56,166 nt of DNA from Oscillospiraceae bacterium. GTDB lineage: Bacteria > Bacillota > Clostridia > Oscillospirales > Oscillospiraceae. The stretch is from NCBI GenBank assembly GCA_902761635.1, contig CACWLG010000012.1, forward strand, positions 1 through 56,166, read 5' to 3'. Positions 7,761 through 15,327 of the stretch are shown here, one piece after another (the stretch's first letter is position 1; each line of letters starts with the position of its first letter). The notes below the pieces were generated by a model that was not told the origin of the DNA, did not search any database, and was given only the letters and a program-made list of their open reading frames with translations. The position numbers and the translations under genes are program-made.

Positions 7761-8166
7761 AGCTCTTCGCATCGTGTGCCATCAATGTGGCCGTCATATG
7801 AAGAGCTGCAAAACCTGCCCTGTACTTCGCACTGTAGAGGATTACGACACCGATGAATACATAGAGCGTCAGCTTAACCTGATTCGCTCCATGACGATTA
7901 AGCCGGTAAACAACTGGTTTATCGGAACTATCGGAGGCTATTCCTATCAGGTGAAGGTATCAGCAGAAGATTCACCCTTCGGGATTCAAGACGGTCGCAT
8001 CATCAAGCTTTTCGTCACCGAACAGCCTACAGATGAAAATCCCGGCAAAACGGAGATCATTGCTTATGAGCGTGGCTGGTCCAAGTATCCCGAGACCACG
8101 GAGCACGAGGAAATCCTCGATGCCCTGTACGAATACTTCCAGAACCACTGCGAGGTGGAAGTATGA
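7747..8166 (+). CDS. Zinc-binding N-terminus plus DUF7678-like domain
   Basis: The start at 7747 is set by AAAGGAGG 11 bases upstream. Four cysteines arranged CHQCGRHMKSCKTC (about residues 13-26) look like a small zinc site. Residues 55 to the end (NWFIGTIGGYSYQVKV and GIQDGRIIKLF) resemble the small DUF7678 domain often seen in clostridial phages and ICEs. The gene overlaps both neighbours by a few bases within the run. The function is unknown, and the family match is from memory of the pattern. Confidence 0.65.
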   Translation: MNFPEALRIVCHQCGRHMKSCKTCPVLRTVEDYDTDEYIERQLNLIRSMTIKPVNNWFIGTIGGYSYQVKVSAEDSPFGIQDGRIIKLFVTEQPTDENPGKTEIIAYERGWSKYPETTEHEEILDALYEYFQNHCEVEV

Positions 8167-8771
8167 CCGATACCAACATCTTGGTTAGTATCTGTTGCGA
8201 TTCCTTTTGTCTCGGCATCAAAACCTATAGCCGGGAGAATGGTCGTCACGGGAGATTCCTTCTAAGAAGAGAGCTCATCGAAGAGCTTCTTTCTGAGAAG
8301 TCTCCGGGTGAGATCTACGATTCGGATATGAACAGCTTTGCTGCTGTTCGTCTCCGCGATAATTCTCTGCTGTTCCAGATTTACTGGCTGTACGAGTATT
8401 CCGAGCAAGTCCTAACTGGCCTGCGGCAGTCATTTACACTGTCCATTCCGGTTGTTAAGGATCTGCTGGAAAACAGCATCGTTACAAGGAGCTATCTCTG
8501 TAAGCCCCTAGCCAGATCCGCAAAAGTGGATCATTTGGGAGCTGCAAGAACTGTCCGGAGTGTTCTTCCGGATAAGCGTAAGAAACGCGCTCTTTCTAAG
8601 GCAATGCGGGATGCATTTCAGTGGCCCGGAGAGCATGTCGTTCTTCACAATGATGGTGGATGCAATTTCTTCTTTACGACGCAAAGCACATTCGCTATCT
8701 GCGGAGGATTGATCATGCACGAAGGGACGAAAAACGGCTATCCCGCAGTCTACTACTCAGTTCATACCTAA
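8163..8771 (+). CDS. Mobile-element protein, unknown
   Basis: The 202-residue protein overlaps the previous stop (ATGA). It contains a basic central stretch (SVLPDKRKKRALSKAMRDAF, about 133-152) and a beta-rich C-terminus with repeated glycine (CNFFFTTQSTFAICGGL). No signal peptide or transmembrane segment is seen. I do not recognise a family; the basic patch could bind nucleic acid. Confidence 0.65.
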   Translation: MTDTNILVSICCDSFCLGIKTYSRENGRHGRFLLRRELIEELLSEKSPGEIYDSDMNSFAAVRLRDNSLLFQIYWLYEYSEQVLTGLRQSFTLSIPVVKDLLENSIVTRSYLCKPLARSAKVDHLGAARTVRSVLPDKRKKRALSKAMRDAFQWPGEHVVLHNDGGCNFFFTTQSTFAICGGLIMHEGTKNGYPAVYYSVHT

Positions 8772-8793
8772 TTTTTATAAGGAGGATTTGAAA

Positions 8794-9516
8794 ATGGCAA
8801 GACCAAAAAAGAACCGCGAGGAAGTCGCAACCGTAGAGATTACGGAGCAGTCCCAGCCCGAAACCGAAACCGTGGCGAATGCCCCGGTGGACGCTCCCAC
8901 CACGGAGCCTGAAACGGCCCCTGTTGAGGCTGAGGCCCCGGAGGAGGTACCTGTTATCGTCCCGGAATCGGAGGCCGAAAAAGCCCCCGAAACGGGCGAC
9001 GTGGCCCCTGCGGAACCGGAGGAGCCTGCTCCCGCAGATTCCCCGGAAAATGAAGAAGATGGCGTGATTCATCTCACGCTGTCACTTCCGGTATCCATGT
9101 TCGAGCAGAGTCCCGGCTCCATGCAGCGGCTTAAAGCTGCTATTGGAAGCAAGCAGACTCTGCTGAAAAAGGCTCTCGGGACGGATTCTCTGGACGTTGT
9201 AATTGAGGAAGATCGTGTCACGTTCCCGTGGTTCACGCTTTCGAGCGAAAACAACTCCGAAGAAGTCGAAGCGTATAGCAAGCTGGTGTTTGCACTCGCA
9301 AAGAAAGCTATCACGCAAACCCGTGTCGATCCTGTTGAGAAAGTCCCCGAAGATCTGCAGCTCGGCATGCGGCTCTATCTCATTAACCTCCAGTTTAAGG
9401 GGGATGAGTTTAAGACTGCCCGTGCCGTACTGATGCGGAACTTCAAGTCTGCCGGTGGTAGCCCTGTTGGGTCCACCAAGTTTGAACTCACTATGCCGGA
9501 GGTGTACAAGCCGTGA
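8794..9516 (+). CDS. Protein with long acidic Pro/Glu/Ala linker, unknown
   Basis: The ATG at 8794 lies eight bases after AAGGAGG; a TTG two codons earlier is less likely. The protein has 240 residues. A basic start (ARPKKNREEV) resembles an AT-hook. About 75 residues of low-complexity Pro-Glu-Ala-Val follow, then a folded domain of about 145 residues (VIHLTLSLPVSMFEQ onward). The layout suggests a tethered domain on a flexible acidic arm. Codon use in the linker is noticeably richer in GC than in neighbouring genes. The family is unknown. Confidence 0.7.
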   Translation: MARPKKNREEVATVEITEQSQPETETVANAPVDAPTTEPETAPVEAEAPEEVPVIVPESEAEKAPETGDVAPAEPEEPAPADSPENEEDGVIHLTLSLPVSMFEQSPGSMQRLKAAIGSKQTLLKKALGTDSLDVVIEEDRVTFPWFTLSSENNSEEVEAYSKLVFALAKKAITQTRVDPVEKVPEDLQLGMRLYLINLQFKGDEFKTARAVLMRNFKSAGGSPVGSTKFELTMPEVYKP

Positions 9517-9736
9517 AAGGTTTCCCTCCAGCAGAACGGTAGAGATGCTTAGAAGCCGGTATCCGGAAGGATGCCGTGTGGAGCTGGTCTGTATGAATGA
9601 TCCCTACACCCGGCTGGTCCCGGGTGACCAGGGAGAAGTTGCTTTTGTCGACGACATCGGCACCATCCATGTGCGCTGGGACAACGGTTCCAGCCTCGAA
9701 GTGGCCTATGGCGAAGACGAGATTAAACGCCTGTGA
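9513..9736 (+). CDS. DUF4314-family protein with apparent -1 frameshift near the start
   Basis: Residues from RYPEGCRVELVCMNDPYTRL through DIGTIHVRWDNGSSL match the DUF4314 pattern. Members normally begin about ten residues earlier. A GTG at 9513 overlaps the previous stop (GTGA) and has a perfect GGAGGTG site, but its frame reads MKGFPPAER and stops at TAG 9540-9542. Stepping back one base at CGG-TAG gives VEMLRSRYPEG and a full-length protein. Either one base is missing, the ribosome slips, or translation restarts at ATG 9545, which has no good ribosome site and would give 63 residues. A sequencing error is also possible. Confidence 0.65.
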
Positions 9737-9774
9737 TAGCTCCAGTATTGAGCTATAGACCCTTAATTAGAAAA

Positions 9775-9827
9775 ACCGGTCCACGAAATGTGGGCCGGTA
9801 TCCCAAGAATATGCCCCGTTTACGGGG
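9775..9827 (+). other. Two hairpins in the gap before the zinc-ribbon HTH gene
   Basis: A 10-bp stem with GAAAT loop (9775-9799) is followed by a 5-bp CCCCG/CGGGG stem (9814-9827). Each is followed by a similar tail (GGTATCCCAAGAATAT and GGTACCAAAGAATAT), so the unit looks duplicated. There is no U-run, so a leader or RNA-protein site is more likely than a terminator. The gene gap is 128 bp. Confidence 0.45.
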
Positions 9828-9864
9828 TACCAAAGAATATCAAATTTAAAGGAAAGGAGTTCAG

Positions 9865-10251
9865 ATGGCAAAATCCGAACAGAAAGACCTTATCATTGCC
9901 TATCGCAATCGAGGACTCTCGTATAGCGATATTGCAGCGCGACTCGGCGTCACTGCCGAATGTGCTCGCACTGTTTTTTCGAGAGCTAATCGCGCAAGTC
10001 GGAAAAATGATCAAACCCGTCCGAATGGTTTCTGCAAAAACTGCGGAAAGCAATTGGATATGGTTGGCAATCATAGAAAGCGCCTGTTTTGCGATGACAA
10101 ATGCCGAAGCGAATTCCATAACCAGAAAGTCCTGCATACACCGTACATCTGTGTCTGCGAAAACTGTGGTCATGAGTTCGTGTCATATGGTAATCCCGCG
10201 AAACGTTTCTGTAGCCGGGAATGCCAGATACTCGCCGGGAGGAAGGGGTGA
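9865..10251 (+). CDS. HTH protein with two zinc ribbons
   Basis: The 128-residue protein has a sigma-70 region-4-like helix-turn-helix at the N-terminus (YRNRGLSYSDIAARLGVTAECARTV is the core, about residues 13-37). Two Cys4-type zinc sites follow: CKNCGKQ with CDDKC (about 57-78), and CENCGHE with CSREC (about 98-120). The ribosome site AAAGGAG is strong. Proteins of this layout are common in clostridial ICEs and phages as putative regulators. DNA binding is likely but the target is unknown. Confidence 0.75.
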   Translation: MAKSEQKDLIIAYRNRGLSYSDIAARLGVTAECARTVFSRANRASRKNDQTRPNGFCKNCGKQLDMVGNHRKRLFCDDKCRSEFHNQKVLHTPYICVCENCGHEFVSYGNPAKRFCSRECQILAGRKG

Positions 10252-10451
10252 GTAACGCCACTGATAATCGTTACGAATCCCAGCTCCGAATTGCCGCGTA
10301 CAAGGCAATTACGGATCTCCTGTCGAATAATCACCTGATTACCAAGGAAGAAGAACGGAAGATTACTAGTCGCATCAACAAGATGCAAGATGACCTTATT
10401 GGGCCAGTCGCAAATCCTCACACTCATGACCGCGACCTGACTACCATGTAA
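10248..10451 (+). CDS. SHOCT-like small protein
   Basis: The GTG at 10248 overlaps the preceding stop (GTGA) and is preceded by GGAGGAAGGG. The 67-residue product has a helical pair (AAYKAITDLLSNNHLITKEE, then RKITSRINKMQ) that resembles the SHOCT motif, in which a short helix, a Leu-Ile turn and a second helix pack together. Such small proteins often precede the serine recombinase genes of clostridial elements. The role is unknown. Confidence 0.6.
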   Translation: MSNATDNRYESQLRIAAYKAITDLLSNNHLITKEEERKITSRINKMQDDLIGPVANPHTHDRDLTTM

Positions 10452-10624
10452 ATCATATCACGCTGTATCTTCGGGGAATGTCAATATGGACTTCTCTGGC
10501 GAACAGAGTGATTGATGGTGGTGTGTGGAATAAGATTAACCAATTTACGAAGAACCCAGGGAGCTGTCAGATGCTGATGGCTCCCTGTTCATATAGAACC
10601 TTGACAAATTGGGAGGGACATCAA

Positions 10625-11977
10625 ATGCACGAAAGAAAAAACCAGCAAGAGTATACCCCAGATATCAAGGCTATGACCCGCAAGAAGCGCGTCTGTGCCT
10701 ATGCCCGTGTGTCTGGTGACCGCGACGAAGCATTCCACTCTCTGTCTGCACAGGTCAGCTATTACCAGAAACTGATAGCAGGCCACCCGGATTGGGAGTT
10801 CGTAGAAGTGTTTTCAGACCGTGGTATCACCGGTACAAAAGAAAAGCGTGAAGGATTTCAAGCCATGCTTACTGCCTGCCGCGAAGGTAAGGTAGATATA
10901 GTTCTGGCCAAATCCATCACCCGCTTTGCCCGTAACACCGTCATTCTGCTCGAGACCGTCCGCGAGCTGAAGAAGCTTGGAATCGACATCCACTTTGAAG
11001 AAGAGCATATCGAAACACTTAGCTCCAAGGGTGAATTGATGATTTCGATTCTCGCAGCCCGTGCGCAAGAAGAGAGCAGATCTGCGTCGGAAAATCAGCT
11101 CTGGCGCATCAAAAAGTCGTATGAAAAAGGTATCCCCGTCACCGGTAACTGTCTCGGCTACCGTATGATAGACCACCAGTTCTTGATAGACGAAGAGGAG
11201 GAGCAGATCGTTTTGCGGATCTTCTCAATGTATCTGTCAGGAAAAGGGTTCACGTCTATTGCCAACACTTTAAGCAGTGAGGGCGTAAAAACTCCTACTG
11301 GATTGGATAAATGGTCTGCAAAATCTGTTCGCGGTATCTTGATGAATGAGAAATACTGCGGAGATTTAGTGCTCCAAAAGAAATATCACTCAGATTATCT
11401 CAATAAGAGAACCGTCGAGAATAAGGGCGAAAAGCCAAAATACCACGTAACAGATGCACACGATCCAATCATAGACCGGGAGACTTTTGTAGCCACACAG
11501 GAAGAAATATCAAGGCGAAAAAAAGTATATGGCCCGAAGAAACCACGCCAGCATTACATATTCTCTGGAATAATCAGATGCAGCAAATGCCACAACCTCT
11601 ATGTTCATATCATTTCAGCACGACATACAAAATATGAAAAGGCAAACTGGATTTGCGGTCGCGCCAGAGAGTATGGCAAAAGTGTGTGTCCTTCTACTTG
11701 GAGAATCCCTGAGGATATCCTGATACAGAAATCCTGTGAAGTATTAGAAATCGCAGAGTTTAGTGAAAGTATCCTACGAGAAAGAGTCAAGGAGATAATT
11801 TCCTCAGACGGAAACAAACTGACGTTTACCTTTAAGGATGGTTCACAAGAGGCTGTAGAGTGGCATCACAAATCACGCCGTGAATCCTGGACCGAAGAGA
11901 TGAAGGAAGATGCAAGAAAGCAAACATTAGCCAGAAATGAAAGGAGAAGAAAAAATGGCTCTAAAGGCACCGATTAA
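10625..11977 (+). CDS. Large serine recombinase 1
   Basis: The start at 10625 follows GGGAGG. The 450-residue protein has an N-terminal resolvase domain with catalytic serine in YARVSGD (about residue 25), a second motif SITRFARNTV, and the arginine-rich QEESRS segment. A recombinase domain follows (GFTSIANTLSSEGVKTPTG), then a zinc ribbon (CSKCHNLY with WICGRAREYGKSVC). Such enzymes catalyse integration and excision of ICEs and phages by a serine-linked double-strand break. It overlaps the next recombinase by 23 bases and reads the same way. The coiled-coil region is short, so this may be the smaller partner of a pair. Confidence 0.9.
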   Translation: MHERKNQQEYTPDIKAMTRKKRVCAYARVSGDRDEAFHSLSAQVSYYQKLIAGHPDWEFVEVFSDRGITGTKEKREGFQAMLTACREGKVDIVLAKSITRFARNTVILLETVRELKKLGIDIHFEEEHIETLSSKGELMISILAARAQEESRSASENQLWRIKKSYEKGIPVTGNCLGYRMIDHQFLIDEEEEQIVLRIFSMYLSGKGFTSIANTLSSEGVKTPTGLDKWSAKSVRGILMNEKYCGDLVLQKKYHSDYLNKRTVENKGEKPKYHVTDAHDPIIDRETFVATQEEISRRKKVYGPKKPRQHYIFSGIIRCSKCHNLYVHIISARHTKYEKANWICGRAREYGKSVCPSTWRIPEDILIQKSCEVLEIAEFSESILRERVKEIISSDGNKLTFTFKDGSQEAVEWHHKSRRESWTEEMKEDARKQTLARNERRRKNGSKGTD

Positions 11978-13577
11978 TACCCATCGCAGGGAGACTACCG
12001 TCGTATTCGACCCAGAGAATAATGAGGGGAAAGCATATAGTTTTGCAGTCCCGCAAAAGAAGCGTGTTGCCGCCTATGCCCGTGTATCCACTGAGCAGGA
12101 TGCTCAGCAGAACAGTTACGAAGCCCAAATCGAGTATTACACTAACTATATTCAGAGCAAACCGGATTGGGAATTTGTAGAGGTCTATGCGGATGAAGGT
12201 ATCTCCGGCACTAGTTATAAAAACCGGGCAGGATTTAATAGGATGATAGATGATGCCAAGGCTGGCAAAATTGATCTTATCCTGACTAAATCCATCTCTC
12301 GTTTCTCTCGCAATACTGTTGATTCCCTCACCGTGACCCGCGATCTTAAAGCTAAGGGCGTGGAGGTTTTCTTCGAGAAGGAAAATATCAGCTCGATGGA
12401 TAAAACTGCGGAACTAGTCTTTACGATGTTAAGCTCTATCGCCCAGGAGGAAAGTCGCTCCATCTCGGAAAATGTCCGATGGGGCAAGCAACGCAGCATG
12501 GAAGCTGGAAAAGTTTATGTTCCGTATAGGTCATTCCTCGGCTATGAAAAAGGTGAAGATGGCCTTCCTAAGATAGTTCCTGAAGAGGCAGAAATCGTAA
12601 GGAGTATCTATGGGCGGTATTTAGAGGGGGCAACTCTTAATCAAATTGCAGGTGAGTTAACTGCAAGCGGCATCACAACTCTGAAAGGCAATCGATGGAC
12701 AAAAGACGGGATAAGACGCATCCTCACGAACGAAAAATATAAAGGCGATGCTCGGCTCCAAAAAACTTACATAGATGATTTTCTGACCAAACAGGTAAAA
12801 ATCAATCGTGGCGAGCGAAAGCAATGGTACATTCATGATTCCCATGATGCAATAGTATCACCCGAAACCTTCGAATTAGTCCAGAAAGAATTGGCACGTA
12901 GGTCTTCTCGAGGCGGACGCTATTACGACAGTCCGTTCACTTGCAAAATTATCTGTGGTGATTGCGGTGGCACGTATGGCCATAAAATCTGGAACTCGAA
13001 CAGACCAAACCGCGAAGAAGTCTGGCTTTGTGATGATAGATACAATAATGAGAATGTTTGTAGCACTCCCCGTATTAAAGATGAGGAACTCGAACGAGCA
13101 TTTATCGTTATCGAAAACCGATTATTGCAAAAGAGGCAGGGTTTCATAGATGATTATGAGCGAGATATGCTTCCGTTGATAGGCAACACGGATATTCTGG
13201 ATGAAAGAATGAGTATTCTTAATGAAGAACTCACAGAACTCATTGATCAGATTGAAAAACTGATACAGAATAACGCCCATCATGCACAGGATCAGGAAAA
13301 GTATATAGCACAGTTTAATGAGCTTAATAATAAGATCGAAGAGAAGAAGGCGAAAATTAGCTCAATAAAAAAGCAAATTTCAGATACCTTAACTCGACGC
13401 GAAAATACCCGAATCTTCCTTGATGGTCTAAAGAATCTGGACTCAATTATAGTAAAGTTTGATATTCCGAGCTGGCATGCACTTGTTGACCATGTCAAAA
13501 TCATGCCAGACAAAACCATTGTCTTCTGTCTCCGGAATGGTTGCGAAGAGACTGTCCATCTAGCAGAAGTGCAATAA
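11955..13577 (+). CDS. Large serine recombinase 2
   Basis: The ATG at 11955 follows AAAGGAG and lies inside the end of the first recombinase. The 540-residue protein has catalytic serine in YARVSTEQ (about 38), the SKSISRFSRNTV-like second motif, and QEESRSISEN. A recombinase domain (LNQIAGELTASGITT), a zinc ribbon (CGDCGGTYGHK with WLCDDRYNNENVC) and a long coiled coil (about 400-490) follow. The domain order is complete, so it is probably the main integrase of this end. Some elements use two or three serine recombinases together for efficient excision. The N-terminal 20 residues precede the resolvase fold. Confidence 0.92.
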   Translation: MALKAPINTHRRETTVVFDPENNEGKAYSFAVPQKKRVAAYARVSTEQDAQQNSYEAQIEYYTNYIQSKPDWEFVEVYADEGISGTSYKNRAGFNRMIDDAKAGKIDLILTKSISRFSRNTVDSLTVTRDLKAKGVEVFFEKENISSMDKTAELVFTMLSSIAQEESRSISENVRWGKQRSMEAGKVYVPYRSFLGYEKGEDGLPKIVPEEAEIVRSIYGRYLEGATLNQIAGELTASGITTLKGNRWTKDGIRRILTNEKYKGDARLQKTYIDDFLTKQVKINRGERKQWYIHDSHDAIVSPETFELVQKELARRSSRGGRYYDSPFTCKIICGDCGGTYGHKIWNSNRPNREEVWLCDDRYNNENVCSTPRIKDEELERAFIVIENRLLQKRQGFIDDYERDMLPLIGNTDILDERMSILNEELTELIDQIEKLIQNNAHHAQDQEKYIAQFNELNNKIEEKKAKISSIKKQISDTLTRRENTRIFLDGLKNLDSIIVKFDIPSWHALVDHVKIMPDKTIVFCLRNGCEETVHLAEVQ

Positions 13578-13628
13578 AAACGTGGTACGACGACGTGACT
13601 GTCGTAAGGACATTACAACAACGCAATA

Positions 13629-13654
13629 AGCCTGCAGGATTCTGCAGGCTTTTC
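13629..13654 (+). terminator. Terminator after recombinase operon
   Basis: A perfect 9-bp stem (AGCCTGCAG with its complement) and GATT loop is followed by TTTCT, 50 bp after the last recombinase. The remaining gap up to the tRNA genes is AT-rich and holds no gene that I can support. Confidence 0.8.
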
Positions 13655-13795
13655 TAATATTACAGGGGAAATTATTATCGTATAAAATGGGCTTATCGTA
13701 TAGAACAGACGAGAATGTGTCATATGGCCATTCTTTATAGGATTGTTATTATAACCAGAAATTGTGTTATTCCGGTGTATTTTGATCTAAGCAAG

Positions 13796-13826
13796 ACAAA
13801 ACCCCTGTAAAAAACAGGGGTTTTGT
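13796..13826 (-). terminator. Terminator downstream of tRNA-Leu
   Basis: A 13-bp stem (ACAAAACCCCTGT with its complement) is T-rich on the minus strand, where it would end the tRNA-Leu transcript. The same hairpin could also shield the island from read-through. Confidence 0.75.
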
Positions 13827-13860
13827 TCTGAGCAATCTACATCATTATTGCTCACGTTTG

Positions 13861-13945
13861 TGGTGCGGGTAACAGGGGTCGAACCTGCACGCCTCTCGGC
13901 ACGAGAACCTAAATCTCGCATGTCTGCCAATTCCATCATACCCGC
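13861..13945 (-). tRNA. tRNA-Leu (UAG anticodon)
   Basis: Read on the minus strand the gene begins GCGGGTATGATGG and ends ACCCGCACCA, with a matching acceptor stem and an encoded CCA. The anticodon arm is CGAGA, loop TTTAGGT, TCTCG, giving TAG and decoding CUA leucine. A variable arm follows, as in class II tRNAs, and the T-loop GTTCGACC is standard. Its 3' end faces the mobile island, a frequent target position for tyrosine-integrase elements. Confidence 0.93.
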
Positions 13946-13954
13946 TTATTTATG

Positions 13955-13982
13955 AAAAAAACCCGTTGCAAGAGCAACGGGC
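13955..13982 (-). terminator. Terminator between tRNA-Gly and tRNA-Leu
   Basis: On the minus strand an 8-bp stem (CCCGTTGC with GCAACGGG) is followed by seven U residues, directly after tRNA-Gly. It probably separates transcription of the two tRNAs. Confidence 0.75.
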
Positions 13983-13985
13983 ATT

Positions 13986-14061
13986 TGGAGCGGCTTACGA
14001 GGCTCGAACTCGCTACCTCCACCTTGGCAAGGTGGCGCTCTACCGGATGAGCTAAAGCCGC
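13986..14061 (-). tRNA. tRNA-Gly (GCC anticodon)
   Basis: On the minus strand it reads GCGGCTTTAGCTCA to CCGCTCCA, with an encoded CCA. The anticodon arm CCACC, loop TTGCCAA, GGTGG gives GCC, and the T-loop GTTCGAGC is standard. It lies 40 bp before tRNA-Leu in the same direction. Confidence 0.95.
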
Positions 14062-14164
14062 ATTGACAACGATGTGCATTATACCACATTCCTCCGGTTT
14101 GTCAAGGTTTTTTTCACAATTTTGTCGGCAGCCCCGGGCGGATAAGCCGTCCGGGGCTGTGCTG

Positions 14165-15325
14165 TTATTGTGCTTTCTCGCCTGCGGCAGACTCTACTGT
14201 TGTGGGTGGGAAGAAGTCAAAGAAGGTCTTCGTGCCGGTGCACTTCGGATAAGCCGCCACATCCCAGCGGTAGTTGCGCCAGAAGTTCTCATCATTCTGC
14301 ATGAAGCCCAGGGCCGGGCCTCCCTTGGCACACTGGGTAATGTCCACATGGTAGTAGCTGTCGTCCATTCTGACGATGTTCCAGCAGTGCTCTGTCCAGT
14401 CGTGCTGACCATAGACGATCCGGCAGTCCACATTGAGCTGGCGGCAGAGCTCCACATACGCGAAGGCCAGCCCTTCGCTGTTGGCAGAGCGCTGGATGAG
14501 CGCCGCATAGGCGCTGTTGCCGTCGGGATTGTCGGTAATTTCGCAATTCTCCACCAGATAGTGGCAGGCGAGATAAGCCCGCTCCACCTCGCTGAGACTT
14601 GTCCAGTCCGTCTCGGCAAAAGGCCTGAAGATCTCCAGCTCCATCCGGCACTGCCACAGCATGGCTGTCGTCAGGCCGTAGTCGATCTGGATCTCATAGA
14701 GACGCTGGGAACCGGCGCCGCTGAAGACGTTCACCGTCGCCTCCGGTTTTCTGGGGATGACGGTCGGATTGTCACGATAGGTCTTCACGACCTGCGCCGC
14801 CATATCCTCCGCCGAAAAGCCGCTGCGCCCGACAAGCAGAGTCAGTGTGCGCGTGCCTCGCCGGAAGGCGTTCAGGATCGCGGTCTCCGCCTCCGATGAA
14901 AAGCCCAGGTGCAGGATGCGCTTGGGGCTTTCGCTGACCTTGGAATAGCCGATATGGACGGTGGCTTCATTGATCGTGACGATTTTATTGAACTCATAGG
15001 AGATATCCTCCACGCAGTAGGCGCAAAGCGCATCCTCCGTCCGCAGCGCCCGGCAGGCGGTCTCCATATCCTCTCCGGCATCCCCCTCATAGGCAGAGTC
15101 GAAGACGATGCTGCCCTCCGTCCTGCCCTCATACGCCATGCTGAGCAGGGCAGAGCTGAGCGCGCCGAAGCTGTGAACCGTGGTGCGCCCGCCGATGGGG
15201 TTTTCTTCCTCTTCCGAAACACTGTAGGGTTGGATGGAGACATATTCCTTGTTCAGCCAGGAGCAGCCGCAGAGCATACAGGCCGCCGTCAGGCCCCACA
15301 GGAGACAAACAAGTTTCTTTTTCAC
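14165..15325 (-). CDS. Lipoprotein with transglutaminase-like fold lacking the catalytic cysteine
   Basis: The 386-residue protein starts with a lipoprotein signal (LCGC, lipid Cys21). The C-terminal third matches the transglutaminase core: ANSEGLAFAY (about 281-290), HCWNIVR (His313) and YYHVDIT (Asp328). In active enzymes the first motif has Cys where this protein has Ser283, so catalysis by thiol is not expected. The His and Asp are kept. It is the last gene of the parE-parC-YitT operon, starting two bases after the YitT stop. It could be a cell-surface binding protein, or the region could have an altered chemistry. Confidence 0.8.
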   Translation of the reverse strand: MKKKLVCLLWGLTAACMLCGCSWLNKEYVSIQPYSVSEEEENPIGGRTTVHSFGALSSALLSMAYEGRTEGSIVFDSAYEGDAGEDMETACRALRTEDALCAYCVEDISYEFNKIVTINEATVHIGYSKVSESPKRILHLGFSSEAETAILNAFRRGTRTLTLLVGRSGFSAEDMAAQVVKTYRDNPTVIPRKPEATVNVFSGAGSQRLYEIQIDYGLTTAMLWQCRMELEIFRPFAETDWTSLSEVERAYLACHYLVENCEITDNPDGNSAYAALIQRSANSEGLAFAYVELCRQLNVDCRIVYGQHDWTEHCWNIVRMDDSYYHVDITQCAKGGPALGFMQNDENFWRNYRWDVAAYPKCTGTKTFFDFFPPTTVESAAGEKAQ

Positions 15326-15327
15326 TG

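Larger units (their letters stand above)
1..13660. mobile_element. Right-hand part of an integrated mobile island (left end outside window)
   Basis: The stretch carries a tyrosine recombinase tail, an hsdS gene, a STAND NTPase, a run of small ICE/phage-type genes and two large serine recombinases. It is visibly more AT-rich than the DNA after 14.1 kb, which is strongly GC-rich with different codon use. The right limit is placed at the terminator after the last recombinase and before the tRNA genes; the exact junction is not visible. Several unit insertions could be stacked here, because tyrosine and serine recombinases belong to different mobility modules. Calling it an ICE rather than a prophage or integrated plasmid is inference, since no conjugation or capsid gene is present in the window. 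Confidence 0.7.

Noticed and set aside
13586-13606. Short dyad TACGAC...GTCGTA considered as a recombinase attachment site
   Set aside because: Six-base arms are too short to support this without the other end of the island.
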